Source of the DNA: Synchiropus splendidus
Lineage: Eukaryota > Chordata > Actinopteri > Syngnathiformes > Callionymidae
Direction: 5' to 3'
Length of the DNA stretch: 64,000 bases
NCBI RefSeq assembly: GCF_027744825.2
Contig: NC_071349.1
Span: 3,224,001-3,288,000 of the forward strand
The notes beneath the pieces are model-generated. The model ran no database searches, was not told the origin of the DNA, and saw only the letters and a program-made list of their open reading frames with translations. The translations under genes were made by a program, and so were the position numbers. Positions within the stretch are counted from its first letter, which is position 1; each line of letters starts with the position of its first letter. Shown in pieces: positions 24,835 to 36,018 of the stretch.

Positions 24835-27800
24835 AAAAACACTTCAGACAGCTTAGATTTGAAGTGCAACTACGAGAAAACCCCTTTCTGCTATAGTGGG
24901 AGGTGAAAATTTCATGTTTTGAAGCTTCCCTGCAAAGACATGGCACAATGCAGAAAACGCGTTTTCAGCATGAGATAAGGTGGGTTCCGGAACGCCAAAC
25001 ATAAAAATGTTGATAACTTTGGAAAAACACTTCAGACGGCTTAGATTTGATGTGCAACTACTAGAAAGACCCATTCTGCTATAGTGGGAGGTGAAAATTT
25101 CATTTTCTGAAGCTTCCCTGCAAAGTTATGGCACAATGCGTGAAACGCGTTTTCAGCCTGAGATAAGGTCGATTCCAGATCGCCAAACATAAAAATGTTG
25201 ATAACTTTGGAAAAACACTTCAGACAGCTTAGACTTGAAGCGCAACTACTAGAAAACCCCTTTCTGCTATAGTGGGAGGTGAAAATTTCATGTTTTGAAG
25301 CTTCCCTGCAAAGTTATGGCACAATGCAGAAAACGCGTTTTCAGCATGAGATAAGGTGGGTTCCGGAACGCCAAACATAAAAATGTTGATAACTTTGGAA
25401 AAACACTTCAGACGGCTTAGATTTGATGTGCAACTACTAGAAAGACCCTTTCTGCTATAGTGGGAGGTGAAAATTTCATTTTCTGAACCTTCCCTGAGAA
25501 GTTATGGCACAATGCACAAAACGCGTTTTCAGCCTGAGATAAGGTGGGTTCCGGAACGCCAAACGTAAAAATGTTGATAACTTTGGAACAACACTTCAGA
25601 CAGCTTAGATTTAATGTGCAACTACTAGAAAGACCCTTTCTGCCATAGTGGGAGGTCAAAATTTCATGTTCTGAAGCTTCCCTGGAAAATTATGGGACAA
25701 TGCTGAAAACAATTTTTCATCCTGAGATAAGGTCGATTCCAGGACGCCAAACATAAAAATGTTGATAACTTTCGAAAAACACTTCAGACAGCTTAGATTT
25801 GATGTGCAACTACTCGAAAGACCCTTTCTGCTATAGTGGGAGGTGAAAATTTCATGTTCTAAAGGTTCCCTGCAAAGTTATGGTACAATGCGTAAAATGC
25901 GCTTTCAGCCTGAGATAAGGTTGATTCCGGAACGCCAAACATAAAAATGTTGATAACTTTGGAAAAACACTTCAGACAGCTTAGATTTGATGTGCAACTA
26001 CTAGAAAGACCCTTTCTGCTATAGTGGGAGGTGAAAATTTCATGTTTTGAAGCTTCCCTGCAAAGACATGGCACAATGCAGAAAACGCGTTTTCAGCATG
26101 AGATAAGGTGGGTTCCGGAACGCCAAACATAAAAATGTTGATAACTTTGGAAAAACACTTCAGACGGCTTAGATTTGATGTGCAACTACTAGAAAGACCC
26201 ATTCTGCTATAGTGGGAGGTGAAAATTTCATTTTCTGAAGCTTCCCTGCAAAGTTATGGCACAATGCGTGAAACGCGTTTTCAGCCTGAGATAAGGTCGA
26301 TTCCAGATCGCCAAACATAAAAATGTTGATAAGTTTGGAAAAACACTTCAGACAGCTTAGATTTGATGTGCAACGACTAGAAAGACCCTTTCTGCTATAG
26401 TGGGAGGTGAAAATTTCATTTTCTGAAGCTTCCCTGCAAAGTTATGGCACAATGCGTAAAACGCGTTTTCAGCCTGAGATAAGGTCGATTCCGGAACGCC
26501 AAATATAAAAATGTTGATAACTTTCGAAAAACACTTCAGATAGCTTAGATTTGATGTGCAACCACTAGAAAGACCCTTTCTGCTATAGTGGGAGGTGAAA
26601 ATTTCATGTTTTGAAGCTTCCCTGCAAAGTTATGGCACAATGCAGAAAACGCATTTTCAGCCTGAGATAAGGTGGGTTCCGGAACGCCAAACATAAAAAT
26701 GTTGATAACTTTGGAAAAACTCATCAGACAGCTTAGATTTGATGTGCAACTACTAGAAAGACACTTTCTGCAATAGTGGGAGGTTAAAATTTCATGTTCT
26801 GAAGCTTCCCTGCAAAGTTATGGCACAATGCAGAAAACGCGTTTTCAGCATGAGATAAGGTGGGTTCCGGAACGCCAAACATAAAAATGTTGATAACTTT
26901 GGAAAAACACTTCAGACAGCTTAGATTTGATGTGCAACTACTAGAAAGACCCTTTCTGCTATAGTGGGAGGTGAAAATTTCATTTTCTGGAGCTTCCCTC
27001 CAAAGTTATGGCAAAATGCGTAAAACGCGTTTTCAGCCTGAGATAAGGTCGATTCCAGAACGACACAAATAAAAATGTTGATAACTTTGGAAAAACACTT
27101 CAGACAGCTTAGATTTGATGTGCAAGTACTAGAAAGACCCTTTCTGCTATAGTGGGAGGTGAAAATTTCATTTTCTGGAGCTTCCCTCCAAAGTTATGGC
27201 AAAATGCGTAAAACGCGTTTTCAGCCTGAGATAAGGTCGATTCTGGAACGCCAAACATAAAAATGTTGATAACTTTGGAAAAACACTTTAGACAGCTTAG
27301 ATTTGATGTGCAAGTACGAGAAAAACCCTTTCTGCTATAGTGGGAGGTGAAAATTTCATTTTCTGAAGCTTCCCTGCAGAGTTATGGCACGAAGTGTAAA
27401 AAGCGTTTTCAGCCTGAGATAAGGTAGATTCCGGAACGCCAAACATAAAAATGTTGATAACTTTGGAAAAACACTTCAGACAGCTTAGATTTGATGTGCA
27501 ACTACTAGAAAGACCCTTTCTGCTATAATGGGAGGTTAACATTTCGTGTTCTGAAGCTTCCCTGAGAAGTTATGGCAGAATGCAGAAAACGCGTTTTCAG
27601 CCTGAGATAAGGTGGGTTCCGAAACGCCAAACTTAAAAATGTTGCTAACTTTGGAACAACATTTCAGACAGATTAGATTTGATGTGCAACTACTAGAAAG
27701 TCCTTTTCTGCTATAGTGGGAGGTGAAAATTTCATGTTCTAAAGGTTCCCTGCAAAGTTATGGCACAATGCGTAAAACGCGTTTTAAGCCTGAGATAAGG

Positions 27801-27926
27801 TCGATTCCGGAACGCCAAACAGAAAAATGTTGATAACTTTCGAAAAACACTTCAGACAGCTTAGATTTGATGTGCAACTACTAGAAAGACCCTTTCTGCT
27901 ATAGTGGGAGGTGAAAATTTCATGTT
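24835..27926. repeat. 3.09-kb block, second copy
   Basis: This copies 21263-24354 at +3572 bp. Private variants all recur in register: AGACTTGAAGCGCAAC (25230), ACAATTTTTCATCC (about 25710), TTTAATGTGCAAC (25609), GATAAGTTTGG (26329), CGACACAAATAAAAATG (27061), GGCACGAAGTGTAAAAAGCG (about 27387) and AACAGAAAAATGTTG (about 27818). The first 20 bp or so differ by one base (TTTGTAAAAAC at 24831 against TTTGGAAAAAC). Such similarity means a recent event or an assembly duplication. Confidence 0.95.
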
Positions 27927-29500
27927 TTGAAGCTTCCCTGCAAAGTTATGGCACAATGCAGAAAACGTGTTTTCAGCCTGAGATAAGGTGGGTTCCGGAA
28001 CGCCAAACATAAAAATGTTGATAACTTTGGAAAAACATGTCAGACAGCTTAGATTTGATGTGCAACTACTAGAAAGTCCAGTTCTTCTATAGTGGGAGGT
28101 GAAAATTTCATGTTCTGAAGCTTCCCTGCAAAGTTATGGTACAATGCAGAAAACGCGTTTTCAGCATGAGATAAGTTGGGTTCCGGAACGCCAAACATAA
28201 AAATGTTGATAACTTTGGAAAAACACTTCAGACGGCTTAGATTTGATGTGCAACTACTAGAAAGACCCATTCTGCTACACTGGGAGGTGAAAATTTCATG
28301 TACGGAAGCTTCCATGCAAAGTTATGGCACAATGCAGACAACGCGTTTTCAGCATGAGAGAAGGTCGATTCTGGAACGCCAAACATAAAAATGTTGATAA
28401 CTTTCGAAAAACACTTCAGACAGCTTAGATTTGATGTGCAACTACTAGAAAGACCCTTTCTGCTATAGTGGGAGGTTAAAATTTCATGTTCGGAAGCTTC
28501 CCTGCAAAGTTATGGGACAATGCAGAAAACGATTTTTCATCCTGAGATAAGGTCGATTCCGGAACGCCAAACATAAAAATGTTGATAACTTTCGAAAAAC
28601 ACTACAGACAGCTTAGATTTGATGTGCAACTACTAGAAAGACCCTTTCTGCTATAGAGGGACGTGAAAATTTCATGTTCTGAAGCTTCCCTGCAAAGTTA
28701 TGGCACAATGCAGAAAACCTGTTTTCAGCCTGAGATAAGGTGGGTTCCGGAACGCCAAACATAAAAATGTTGATAACTCGGGAAAAACTCTACAGACAGC
28801 TTAGATTTGATGTGCAACTACGAGAAATACCCTTTCTGCTCAAGTGGGCGTTGAAAATTTCATGTTCTAACGCTTCCCTGCAAAGCTATGGCACAATGCA
28901 GAAAACGTGTTTTCGGCCTGAGATAAGGTCGATTCAGGAAGACCAAACATAAAATTTTGAAAACTTTCGAAAAACACTTCAGACAGCTTAGATTTGATGT
29001 ACTACTACGAGAAAGACCCTTTCTGCTATAGTGGGAGGTGAAAATATCATGTACTGAAGATTCCCTGCAAAGTTATGGCACAATGCGTTAAAAGCGTTTT
29101 CAGCCAGAGATGAGGTTGATTTCAGAACGGCAAACATAAAAATGTTGATTACTCAGGAAAAACTCTACAGACTGCTTAAATTTGATGTGCAACTACTAGA
29201 AATACCCTTTCTGCTCTAGTGGGAGGCGAACATTTCATGTTCTGAAGCTTCCCTGAAAAGTTTTGGCACAATGCAGAAAACGCGTTTTCAGCTTGAGATT
29301 AGGTGGGTTCCAGAACGCCAAACATAAAAATGTTGATAACTTTGGAAAAACACATCAGACAGCTTAGATTTGTTATGCAACTACTGGAAATACCCTTTCT
29401 GCTATAGTGGGAGGTTAAAATTTCATGTTCTGAAGCTTCCCTGCAAAGTTATGGCACAATCCGTAAAACGCGTTTTCAGCCTGAGATAAGGTCGATTCCG
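27927..29500. repeat. Rearranged copy of the 16.8-18.0 kb block
   Basis: Units from about 28270 repeat the CTACACTGGGAGG, ATGTACGGAAGC, GCAGACAACGCG variants of 16.8 kb, then from 28458 follow 17180-17960 at 11278 bp. One unit present in the 16.8-17.2 kb version is missing. At about 29.35 kb the TTTGTTATGCAACTACTGG unit of 15.4 and 16.6 kb appears. Confidence 0.82.
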
Positions 29501-31216
29501 AAACGCCAAACAAAATAATGTTGATAACTTTGGAAAAACACTTCAGACAGCTTAGATTTAATGGGAAACTACTAGAAAGACCCTTTCTGCTATAGTGGGA
29601 GGTGAAAATTTCATGTTTTGAATCATCCCTGCAAAGTTATGGCACAATGCAGAAAACGCGTTTTCAGCCTGAGATAAGGTTGATTCCGGAACGCCAAACA
29701 TAAAAATCTTGATTACTTTGGAAAAACACTTCAGACAGCTTAGATTTGATGTGCAACTATTAGAAAGACCCTTTCTGCTATATCGGGAGGTGAAAATTTC
29801 ATGTTTTGAGTCATCCCTGCAAAGTTATGGGACAATGCAGAAAACGAGTTTTCACCCTGAGATAAGGTCGATTCCGGAACGCCAAACATAAAAATGTTGA
29901 TAACTTTCGAAAAACACTTCAGACAGCTTAGATTTGATGTGCAACTACTAGAAAGACCCTTTCTGCTATAGTAGGAGGTGAAAAATTCATTTTCTGAAGC
30001 TTCCCTGCAAAGTTATGGCACAATGCGTAAAAAGCGTTTTCAGCTAGAGATAAGGTCGATTCCGGAACGCCAAACATAAAAATGTTGATAACTTTGCAAA
30101 AACACTTCAGACAGCTTAGATTTGATGAGCAACTACTAGAAAGACCCTTTCTGCTGAAGTGGGAGGTGACAATTTCATGTTCTGAAGCTTCCCTGCAAAG
30201 TTATGGCACAATGCAGAAAACGCGTTTTCGGCCTGAGATAAGGTCGATTCCGGGACGCCAAACATAAAAATGTTGATGACTTTGGAAAAACACTTCAGAC
30301 AGCTTAGATTTGATGTGCAACTACTAGAAAGACCCTTTCTGCTATAGTGGGAGGTTAAAATTTCATGTTCTGAAGCTTCCGTGCAAAGTTATGGGACAAT
30401 GCAGAAAACGATTTTTCATCCTGAAATAAGGTCGATTCCGGAACGCCAAACATAAAAATGTTGATAACTTTCGATAAACACTTCAGACAGCTTAGATTTG
30501 ATGAGCAACTACTAGAAATACCCTTTCTGCTCTAGTCGGACGTGAAAATTTCATGTTCTAAAGCTTCCCTGTAAAGTTATGGCACAATGCAGAAAACGCG
30601 TTTTCAGCCTGAGAAAAGGTCGATTCCGGAACGCCAAACATAAGAATGTTGAGAACTTTGGAAAAACACTTCAAACAGCTTAGATTTGATGTGCAACTAA
30701 AAGAAAGACCCTTTCTGCTAGAGTTGGAGGTGAAAATTTCATGTTCTGAATTCTCCCTGCAAAGTTATGGCACAATGCAGAAAACACGTTTTCAGCGTGA
30801 GATAACGTGGGTTCCGGAACGCCAAACAAAATAATGTTGATAACTTTGGAAAAACACTTCAGACAGCTTAGATTTAATGGGAAACTACTAGAAAGACCCT
30901 TTCTGCTATAGTGGGAGGTGAAAATTTCATGTTTTGAATTATCCCTGCAAAGTTATGGCACAATGCAGAAAACGCGTTTTCAGCCTGAGATAAGGTTGAT
31001 TCCGGAACGCCAAACATAAAAATGTTGATTACTTTGGAAAAACACTTCAGACAGCTTAGATTTGATGTGCAACTATTAGAAAGACCCTTTCTGCTATATT
31101 GGGAGGTGAAAATTTCATGTTTTGAATCATCCCTGCAAAGTTATGGCACAATGCAGAAAACGCGTTTTCAGCCTGAGATAAGGTTGATTCCGGAACGCCA
31201 AACATAAAAATGTTGA
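29500..31216. repeat. 7-monomer duplication with a 1316-bp offset
   Basis: About 29500-29900 matches 30816-31216. Markers are CGCCAAACAAAATAATGTTG, TTTAATGGGAAACTAC, CATGTTTTGAATCATCCC and TTGATTACTTTGG. The following unit (31,205-31,300) repeats the TTGATTAC and CAACTATTAG forms. Between the copies lie ordinary units, including TTGATGACTTTGG at 30272. Confidence 0.85.
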
Positions 31217-31894
31217 TTACTTTGGAAAAACACTTCAGACAGCTTAGATTTGATGTGCAACTATTAGAAAGACCCTTTCTGCTATAGTGGGAGGTGAAAA
31301 TTTCATGTTCTAAAGCCTCCCTGAAAAGTTTTGGCAAAATGCAGAAAACGCGTTTTCAGCCTGAGATAAGGTTGTTTCTGGAACGCCAAACATAAAAATG
31401 GTGTTAACTTTGGAAAAACACTGCAAACAGCTTAGATTTGCTGTGCAACTACTGGAAAGACCCTTTCTGCTATAGTTGGAGGTGAACATTTCATGTTTTG
31501 AAGTTTCCCTGCAAAGTTATGGCACAATGCAGAAAACACGTTTTCAGTCTGAGATAAGGTTGATTCCGGAACGCCAAACATAAGAATGTTGATAACTTTG
31601 GAAAAACACTTCAGACAACTTAGATTTGATGTGCAACTACTAGAAAGACCCTTTCTGCTGAAGTGGGAGGTGAAAATTTCATGTTCTGAAGCTTCCCTGC
31701 AAAGTTATGGCACAATGCAGAAAACGCGTTTTTGGCCTGAGATAAGGTCGATTCCGGAACGCCAAACATAAAAATGTTGATGACTTTGGAAAAACACTTC
31801 AGACAGCTTAGATTTGATGTGCAACTACTAGAAAGACACTTTCTGCTATAGTGGGAGGTTAAAATTTCATGTTCTGAAGCTTCCCTGCAAAGTT
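30120..31894. repeat. 8-monomer duplication with a 1504-bp offset
   Basis: About 30120-30390 matches 31624-31894. Markers are CTGCTGAAGTGGGAGG, GCGTTTTCGGCC or GCGTTTTTGGCC, and TTGATGACTTTGG. It interleaves with the 7-monomer pair on the left and the 1238-bp pair on the right. Confidence 0.78.
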
Positions 31895-32880
31895 ATGGCA
31901 CAATGCAGAAAACGCGTTTTCTGCCTGAGATAAGGTCGATTCCGGAACGCCAAACATAAGAATGTTGATAACTTTGGAAAAACACTTCAGCCAGGTTAGA
32001 CTTGATGTGCAACTACTTGAAGGACCCTTTCTGCAACAGTGGCAGGTTAAAATTTCATGTTCTGAAGCTTCCCTCCAATGTTATGGCACAATGCAGAAAA
32101 CGCGTTTAAAGCCTGAGATAAGGTGGGTTCCGGAACGCCAAACATAAAAATGTTAATAACTTTGGAAAAACACTTCAGACAGCTTAGATTTGATGTGCAA
32201 CTACGAAAGCTTCGTTTTCTGCCTGAGATAAGGTCGATTCCGGAACGCCAAACATAAAAATGTTGATAACTCAGGAAAAACTCTACAGACAGCTTAGATT
32301 TGATGTGCAACTACTAGAAATACCCGTTCTGCTGAAGTGGGTGGTGAAAATTTCATGTTCTAAAGCTTCCCTGCAAAGTTATGGCACAATGCAGAAAACG
32401 CGTTTTAAGCGTGGGATAAGGTGAGTTCCGGAACGCCAAACATAAAAATGTTGATAACTCAGGAAAAACTCTTCAGACAGCTTAGATTTGATGTGCAACT
32501 ACTATAAAGACCCTGTCGGCCATAGTGGGACGTGAAAATTTCATGTTCTGAAGCCTCCCTGAAAAGTTTTGGCAAAATGCAGAAAACGCGTTTACAGCCT
32601 GAGATAAGGTTGTTTCTGGAACGCCAAACATAAAAATGGTGTTAACTTTGGAAAAACACTTCAAACAGCTTAGATTTGCTGTGCAACTACTGGAAAGACC
32701 CTTTCTGCTACAGTTGGAGGTGAAAATTTCATGTTTTGAAGTTTCCCTGCAAAGTTATGGCACAATGCAGAAAACACGTTTTCAGTCTGAGATAAGGTTG
32801 ATTCCGGAACGCCAAACATAAGAATGTTGATAACTTTGGAAAAACACTTCAGACAACTTAGATTTGATGTGCATCTACTA
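31312..32880. repeat. 7-monomer duplication shortened to 1238 bp
   Basis: About 31312-31640 matches 32550-32878. The offset of 1238 equals 1316 minus 78, because the interval contains the truncated unit at 32.2 kb. Markers are CCTCCCTGAAAAGTTTTGGC, GGTTGTTTCTGGAACGCC, AAAATGGTGTTAAC, TTTGCTGTGCAACTACTGG, CATGTTTTGAAGTTTCCC and CAGTCTGAGATAAGGTTG. The truncation therefore predates or accompanied the duplication. Confidence 0.87.
32202..32212. other. Second copy of the truncated 110-bp monomer junction
   Basis: TGTGCAA landmarks are 110 bp apart (32194 and 32304). The junction filler is TACGAAAGCTT followed by CGTTTTCTGCC. It corresponds base for base in position to 13859-13869 at an offset of 18343 bp, with a few substitutions, so it is an inherited deletion and not a new one. 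Confidence 0.9.
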
Positions 32881-33199
32881 GAAATACCCTTTCTGCTATA
32901 GTGGGAGGTGAAAATTTCATGTTCTGAAGTTTCCCTGCAAAGTTATGGCACAATGCAGAAAACGCGTTTTCAGTCTGAGATAAGGTTGATTCCGGAACGC
33001 CAAACATAAGAATGTTGATAACTTTGGAAAAACACTTCAGACAGCTTAGATTTGATGTGCAACTACTAGAGAGACCCTTTCTGCTATAGTGGGGGGTGAA
33101 AATTTCATGTTCTGAAGCTACCCTGCAAAGTTATGGCACAATGCAGAAAACGCGTTTTCAGCCTGAGATAAGGTGGGTTCCAGAAAGCCAAACATAAAA

Positions 33200-34570
33200 G
33201 TGTTGATAACTTTGGAAAAACACTTCAGACAGCTTAGATTTGATGTGCAACTACTAGAAAGACCCTTTCTGCTATAGTGGGACGTGAAAATTTCATGTTC
33301 TGAAGCTACCCTGCAAAGTTATGGCACAATGCAGAAAATGCGTTTTCAGCCTGAGATAAGGTGGGTTCCAGAACGCCAAACATAACATTGTTGATAACTT
33401 TGGAAAAACACTTCAGACAGCTTAGATTTGATGTGCAACTACTAGAAAGACCGTTTCTGCTATAGTGGGACGTGAAAATTTCAAGTTCTGAAGCTTCCCT
33501 TCAAAGTTATGGCACAATGCAGAAAACGCATTTGCAGCCTGAGATAAGGTTGATTCCGGAACGCCAAACATAAAAATGTTGATAACTTTGGAAAAACACC
33601 TCAGACAGCTTAGATTTGATGTGCCAATACTAGATATACCCTTTCTGATATAGTGGGCAGTGAAAATTCCATGTTCTGAAGCTTCCCTGCAAAGTCATGG
33701 CATACTCCGAAAAACGCGTTTTCAGCCTGAGATAAGGTCGATTCCGGACCTCGAAACATAAAAATGTTGATAACTTTGGAAAAAGACTGCAGACAGCTTA
33801 GATTTGATGGTCAAATACTAGAAAGACCCTTTCTGTTGTAGTGGGAGGTGAAAATTTCATGTTCTGAAGCTTCTCTGCAAAGTTATGGCACAATGCAGAA
33901 AACGCATTTTCAGCCTGACATAAGGTGGGTTCCGGAACGCCAAACATAAAAATGTTGATAACTTTGGAAAAACACTTCAGACAGCTTAGATTTGATGTTC
34001 AACTACAAGAAAGACCCTTTCTGATATAGTGGGAGGGGAAAATTTCATGTTCTGAAGCTTCCCTGCAAAGTTATGGCACAATGTGTAAAAAGCGTTTTCA
34101 GCCTGAGATAAGTTCGATTCCGCAACGGCAAACATAAAAAAGTTGATAGCTTTGGAAAAACACTTCAGACAACTTGTATTTGATGTGCAACTACTGGAAG
34201 GACCATTTCTGCTATTGTGGCTGGTGAAAATTTCATTTTCTGATGCTTCCCTGCAAATTTATGGAATGCTGCGAAAAACGCGTTTTCAGCCTGAGATAAG
34301 AAACATAAAAATGTTGATAACTTTGGAAAAAGACTGTAGACAGCTTAGATTTGATGTGCAACTACTAGAAATACCCTTTCTGCTATAGTGGGAGGTGAAA
34401 ATTTCATGTTCTGAACCTTCCCTGCAAAGTTATAGCACAATGCAGAAAACGCATTTTTAGCCTGAGATAAGATCGATTCCGGAACGCCAAACATAAAAAT
34501 GTTGATACCTTTGGAAAAAGACTTCAGACTGCTTAGATTTTATATGCAAATACCAGAAAGACCCTTTCTG
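33200..34570. repeat. Most diverged patch of the array
   Basis: Units here carry many private changes: GTGCCAATACTAGATATACCC (about 33622), GGCATACTCCGAAAAACG (about 33700), CGGACCTCGAAACAT (about 33746), GATGGTCAAATACTAG (about 33806), GGAATGCTGCGAAAAACG (about 34263). Unit length is otherwise kept at 188, apart from a 17-bp deletion at 34300. No gene and no foreign insertion is visible. Confidence 0.75.
34299..34302. other. 17-bp deletion removing the CCGG palindrome
   Basis: GAGATAAG (ending 34300) runs straight into AAACATAAAAATG (from 34301). The segment corresponding to consensus 97-113, with the TTCCGGAA dyad, is missing. Spacing of the TTGATA landmark is 171 bp (34143 to 34314), confirming 17 bp lost. 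Confidence 0.9.
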
Positions 34571-36018
34571 CTATAGTGGTTAGTGAAAATTCCATGTTCT
34601 GAAGCTTCCCTGCAAAGTTATGGCACAATGCGTGAAACCCGTTTTCAGCCTGAGATAAGGTCGGTTCCGGAACGCCAAACATAAAAAAGTTGATAACTTC
34701 AGTAAAACACTTCAAACAGCTTAGATTTGATGTGCAACTACTAGAAAGACCCTTTCTGATATAGCGGGAGGTGAAAATGTCCTGTTCTAAAGCTTCCCTG
34801 CAAAGCTATGGCACAATGCGTGAAACGCGTTTTCAGCCTGAGAGAAGGTCGATTCCGGATAGCCAAACATAAAAATGTTGATAACTTTGGAAAAAGACTG
34901 TAGACAGCTTAGATTTGATGTGCAACTACTAGAAAGACCCTTTCTGCTATAGTGGGAGGTGAAAATTCCATGTTCTGAACCTTCCCTGCAAAGTTATAGC
35001 ACAATGCAGAAAACGCATTTTTAGCCTGAGATAAGATCGATTCCGGAACGCCAAACATAAAAATGTTGATACCTTTGGAAAAAGACTTCAGACAGCTTAG
35101 ATTTGATATGCAAATACCAGAAAGACCCATTCTGCTATAGTGGGAGGTTAAAATTTCATGTTCTGAAGCTTCCCTGCAAAGTTATGGCACAATGCAGAAA
35201 ACGCGTTTTCAGCCTGAGATAAGGTCGATTCCGGAGCGCCAAACATAAAAATGTTGATAACTTTGGAAAAACACTTCAGACAGCTTAGATTTGATGTGAG
35301 ACTACTAGAAAGACACTTTCTGCTATAGTGGGATATGAAAATTTCATGTTCTGAAGCTTCCCTGCAAAGTTATGGCAGAATGCGTAAATCGTGTTTTCAG
35401 CCTGAGATAAGGTCGATTCCGGAACGCCAAACATAAAAGTGTTGATAACTTTGGAAATACACTTCAAACAGCTTTGATTTGATGTGCACCTACTCGAAAG
35501 ACCCTTTCTGCTATAATGGGAGATGAAATTGTCATGTTCTGAAGCTTCCCTGCAAAGTTATGGCACAATGCAGAAAACGCGTTTTTGGCCTGAGATGAGG
35601 TTGATTTCAGAACGCCAAACATAAAAATGTAGATAAATCAGGAAAAACTCTACAGACAGCTTAGATTTGATGTGCAACTACTAGAAAGACCCTTTCTGCT
35701 ATAGTGGGTAGTGAAAATTCCATGTTCTGAAGCTTCCCTGCAAAGTTATGGCACAATGCGTAAAACCCGTTTTCAGGCTGAGAAAAGGTCCGTTCCGGAA
35801 CGCCAAACATAAAAAAGTTGATAACTTCAGTAAAACACTTCAAACAGCTTAGATTTGATGTGCAACTACTAGAAAGACCCTTTCTGATATAGCGGGAGGT
35901 GAAAATGTCCTGTTCTGAAGCTTCCCTGCAAAGTTATGGCACAATGCGTGGAACGCGTTTTCAGCCTGAGAGAAGGTCGATTCCGGATCGCCAAACATAA
36001 AAATGTTGATAACTTTTG
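34331..36018. repeat. 3-monomer and 6-monomer duplications
   Basis: AGACTGTAGACAGC at 34331 recurs at 34895 (564 bp, 3 units), as does TTAGCCTGAGATAAGATCG with ATATGCAAATACCAG. About 34565-34890 matches 35693-36018 at 1128 bp (6 units), marked by TAGTGAAAATTCCATG, ATAAAAAAGTTGATAACTTC, CAGTAAAACACTTC, GATATAGCGGGAGG and GAAAATGTCCTGTTC. Confidence 0.85.

Noticed and set aside
21263..27926. Certain assembly error
   Set aside because: Near identity of two 3-kb blocks could be an artefact, but the base difference at 23461/27033 and the distinct 480-bp spacer argue for a real duplication. It is left as a point to check.
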